Positions 63,961 to 64,000 of a stretch of 64,000 nt of DNA are shown piece after piece. Positions within the stretch are counted from its first letter, which is position 1; every line of letters starts with the position of its first letter. The DNA comes from Alviniconcha marisindica. Taxonomy: Eukaryota; Mollusca; Gastropoda; Provannidae. The translations under genes were made by a program, and so were the position numbers. The notes under the pieces are model-generated. The model worked only from the letters and a program-made list of their open reading frames with translations. It had not been told where the DNA came from and did not search any database. The DNA lies in the NCBI GenBank assembly GCA_018857735.1, contig JABMCL010002100.1, positions 466,001-530,000 of the forward strand. The letters are read 5' to 3'.

Positions 63961-64000
63961 TGTGCGTGATTCACTTTGTAATCGAACTGGCGGCTCGAAA

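Overview
The window is intron-rich animal DNA, most likely from a lophotrochozoan and probably a marine mollusc. The reasons are one large multi-exon gene with consensus GT-AG introns, abundant (CA)n/(TG)n microsatellites and poly-G/C tracts, tRNA-derived SINEs, a LINE reverse-transcriptase fragment, a piggyBac-type inverted-repeat element, and no bacterial-style gene packing. The mollusc assignment is an inference from repeat style and domain divergence; nothing here fixes the species.

The one confidently recognised gene runs on the minus strand from about 59.0 kb leftwards and off the left edge. Twelve coding exons join in frame into about 639 residues: signal peptide and LRRNT (58802-59028), four 72-nt LRR exons (55849-55920, 23744-23815, 22655-22726, 21584-21655), LRRCT (20061-20224), Ig (18399-18673), HormR (16816-17094) and four GAIN-region exons (15861-16025, 14686-14780, 13180-13423, about 2414-2593). 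This order is that of the ADGRA family of adhesion GPCRs (GPR124/GPR125). The GPS region and seven-transmembrane part must lie beyond position 1. Intron 2 is about 32 kb and holds most of the repeats. A CpG-rich stretch near 60.98-61.16 kb has YY1, CRE and CCAAT motifs and a possible short first exon; it may be this gene's promoter or that of another minus-strand gene.

The most unusual feature is a set of minisatellites built from the gene's own exon ends. Downstream of exon 6 (38-bp unit), exon 10 (63-bp unit) and exon 11 (about 55-70-bp unit), the intron carries tandem copies of the last 25-45 exonic bases, the 5' splice site and the start of the intron. Arrays A and C begin exactly at the real splice donor. 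Weaker similarity exists for exon 2 and exon 12. The result is rows of decoy splice donors.

Region by region: 0-1.2 kb, 63-bp minisatellite; 1.6-2.25 kb, C/CT/CA tract; 2.4-2.6 kb, exon 12; 2.9-13.2 kb, intron 11 with several arrays and short repeats; 13.2-24 kb, exon cluster 3-11 with exon-end arrays, a SINE-tail minisatellite, a 323-bp duplication and a LINE fragment; 24-55.8 kb, intron 2 with SINEs, a piggyBac-like element, a degenerate 24-bp minisatellite at 37-38.9 kb and many microsatellites; 55.8-59 kb, exons 2 and 1 with satellite-like intron 1; 59-64 kb, upstream sequence, candidate promoter and a 500-bp CA tract. No protein gene other than the ADGRA-like gene is supported, apart from the truncated LINE reverse transcriptase and the possible first exon at 61 kb.
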